A stretch of 64,000 bases of DNA from Neckera pumila (Eukaryota; Streptophyta; Bryopsida; Hypnales; Neckeraceae). The notes under the pieces were generated by a model. The model saw only the letters and a list, made by a program, of their open reading frames with translations. It was not told the DNA's origin and did no database searches. The stretch covers positions 1,180,501 to 1,244,500 of the forward strand of contig OZ018417.1 in the NCBI GenBank assembly GCA_963969595.1, in the 5' to 3' direction. The translations under genes and the position numbers were made by a program. This document shows, in pieces, positions 62,747-64,000 of this stretch (positions are counted from its first letter, which is position 1; each line of letters opens with the position of its first letter).

Positions 62747-64000
62747 ATGTCAAAGTTTTTTTCAATACTCAGTTTCCCCCGTCATTGGCACACATCTAAT
62801 ACCGTGACTTGTACCTCACTTTCCTTGCAGATCGACGAAGTGGAAGAGCGGGAACTCACAATGGACAAGTGGCGAAAACCAAAGACGGCCGTGGCGTTCT
62901 TTGTGTGGCTGATTCAAATCCTCCTCAATTTGCTGATCCGCCCCCTGCCCCTGCGTTGGCCAACACTGACGAAGAAGATCAGAACATTCTCACAGCAATC
63001 ACTCGCATGCACGACCACGTCGTTCTTGATACGTCTTCCTTACTTAGGTCAATTTTTTGACAACTTCACATTCTGTGCATCTGTGAATGTGTTGCCCAAC
63101 GACATCCGCTTCTGGGTGAAGCCTTGGTCAACAACTTGGTTCTCCAAATTTCTTTTGGAGCAGTTGGATAGCAGGCACTGGATGACCATGTTCAGGATGA
63201 CCAAGCCTGCTGATTTTGCTCTCACCGAAGTCATTCGGCCTCACATACAGAGAAAGAACACTAGATATAGGTTAGCTATTCCCGTACTTGTTCGCGTTGC
63301 TTGCACTCTTTTCAAATTAACTCAGGGGGTGAACTTCACTATTTGCAGTGAATTCTTTGCAATTGGCAAAAGTACGGTTTCAAAAGTAATGCGCAAAGTT
63401 GTGCACGCGATCAATGAGTGCTTGCGCCAAGAGATTACATGGCCCATTGGAGAGAAGATGAGGGAGACGCAGAGGAAATTCAACACTTTGTGTTCGTTAC
63501 CTGGCGTTGCAGGAGCTGTTGACGGTGTACACATTTCCATCTCAAAACCTGATTTCTCTCCAGCGGACTACTTCTACTACAAAAGTGGTGGCTACAGCAT
63601 GAACTGCCAAGCTGTAGTGGACAATGACAAAAGATTTCTAGACTTGTATGTTGGCATGCTCGGATCCACCAATGATAGCCGCATGCTACGACAATCCTGC
63701 TTCTACCAGCAAGCAACGCATGGCATTCTCTTGGACAACGCTTATTCAGTAGACGGATTCTCACCTTATGTGATTGCAAACTCTGGCTTTCCTTTATTGC
63801 CTTGGTTACTGGTGCTCCACAAAGACGGCAATCACCTGTCCGTTGCTGAGAGGTTGTTCAATAAGAAGTTGAAGAGGGGTCAATGCGTTGTTGAAAATGC
63901 TTTCGGTATCCTCAAGCAATCCTTCCGGGAGTTGCAAGGGAAGTCGGATTTGCAAATCACTTTCCTTCCCGATGTTGTGGTTTGCAGTGCAATCTTGCAC
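62747..64000 (+). CDS. PIF/Harbinger-type (ALP1-like) DDE transposase, partial at window edge
   Basis: An uninterrupted frame from 62738 to the last base, 418 codons from ATG 62747, with no stop inside the window. An alternative start is ATG 62861 (MDKWRKPKT); a CTTTCCTTGCAG just before 62831 could be a splice acceptor, so the true 5' end is unsettled. The first part is hydrophobic, then NDIRFWVKPWSTTWFSKFLL and MFRMTKPADF, a helix-turn-helix-like part (FFAIGKSTVSKVMRKVVHAI), then a DDE_Tnp_4-type catalytic core: first Asp in GAVDGVHISI, second in GSTNDSRML, and Glu in CVVENAFGILKQSFREL. PWLLVLHKDG lies between the last two. All three catalytic residues are present. It cuts and pastes DNA if active, normally with a Myb-like partner protein that is not seen here; a domesticated ALP1-type role is possible. 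Confidence 0.9.
   Translation, partial: MSKFFSILSFPRHWHTSNTVTCTSLSLQIDEVEERELTMDKWRKPKTAVAFFVWLIQILLNLLIRPLPLRWPTLTKKIRTFSQQSLACTTTSFLIRLPYLGQFFDNFTFCASVNVLPNDIRFWVKPWSTTWFSKFLLEQLDSRHWMTMFRMTKPADFALTEVIRPHIQRKNTRYRLAIPVLVRVACTLFKLTQGVNFTICSEFFAIGKSTVSKVMRKVVHAINECLRQEITWPIGEKMRETQRKFNTLCSLPGVAGAVDGVHISISKPDFSPADYFYYKSGGYSMNCQAVVDNDKRFLDLYVGMLGSTNDSRMLRQSCFYQQATHGILLDNAYSVDGFSPYVIANSGFPLLPWLLVLHKDGNHLSVAERLFNKKLKRGQCVVENAFGILKQSFRELQGKSDLQITFLPDVVVCSAILH

Overview
This is an AT-rich, transposon-dense stretch of plant nuclear DNA. Genes are split by many short GT-AG introns, and the proteins are plant types: an LRR receptor kinase, a kinesin-12-like motor, a CYP71-clan P450 and a plant-type ETHE1 dioxygenase. 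I see no bacterial operons, tRNA, rRNA or CRISPR. I cannot name the species. The ALP1-like transposase at the right edge has a style I associate with early-diverging land plants, but that is a weak inference.

Layout. 1-6.2 kb: repeats plus a short unrecognised coding-like patch. 6.2-16.9 kb: a candidate 10.7 kb CACTA element (CACTACTA ends, TAA on both sides). It holds a decayed mobile-element gene on the minus strand, unrecognised exon fragments, and seven exons of a broken kinesin-12 motor domain. 18.5-23.6 kb: minus-strand LRR receptor kinase, in phase over eleven exons but without a visible 5' end, followed by a frameshifted hAT transposase remnant (23.8-25.0 kb). 26.8-28.3 kb: nested repeats. 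29.4-32.9 kb: a nine-exon, apparently intact persulfide dioxygenase gene (ETHE1). 33-44.5 kb: gene-poor, stacked with inverted-repeat elements. 45.4-50.4 kb: a cytochrome P450 pseudogene inflated by internal tandem duplications. 50.4-62.3 kb: more repeats, including a long near-palindrome (52.6-53.2 kb). 62.7 kb to the edge: a PIF/Harbinger-type transposase frame, open and running off the window.

The main finding is a family of at least nine elements that begin CCCCTAAAG, end CTTTAGGGG and sit in TTAA targets. Six of them have intact TTAA on both sides. TTAA targets with CCC-type ends are the hallmark of piggyBac-like elements, which to my knowledge are not a normal part of land-plant repeat annotation. 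Most copies are 0.87-1.02 kb and non-coding, with a small palindrome just inside one end. One 1.84 kb copy carries degraded coding-like DNA and could derive from a larger parent.

Two other non-autonomous families can be delimited from the sequence: a hAT-like one with perfect 8-bp target duplications, and a GGGTGAWTGCAA-ended one with 4-bp duplications. Only the ETHE1 gene, the visible part of the receptor kinase and the right-edge transposase look functional. The kinesin, P450, hAT and minus-strand mobile-element genes are all broken.
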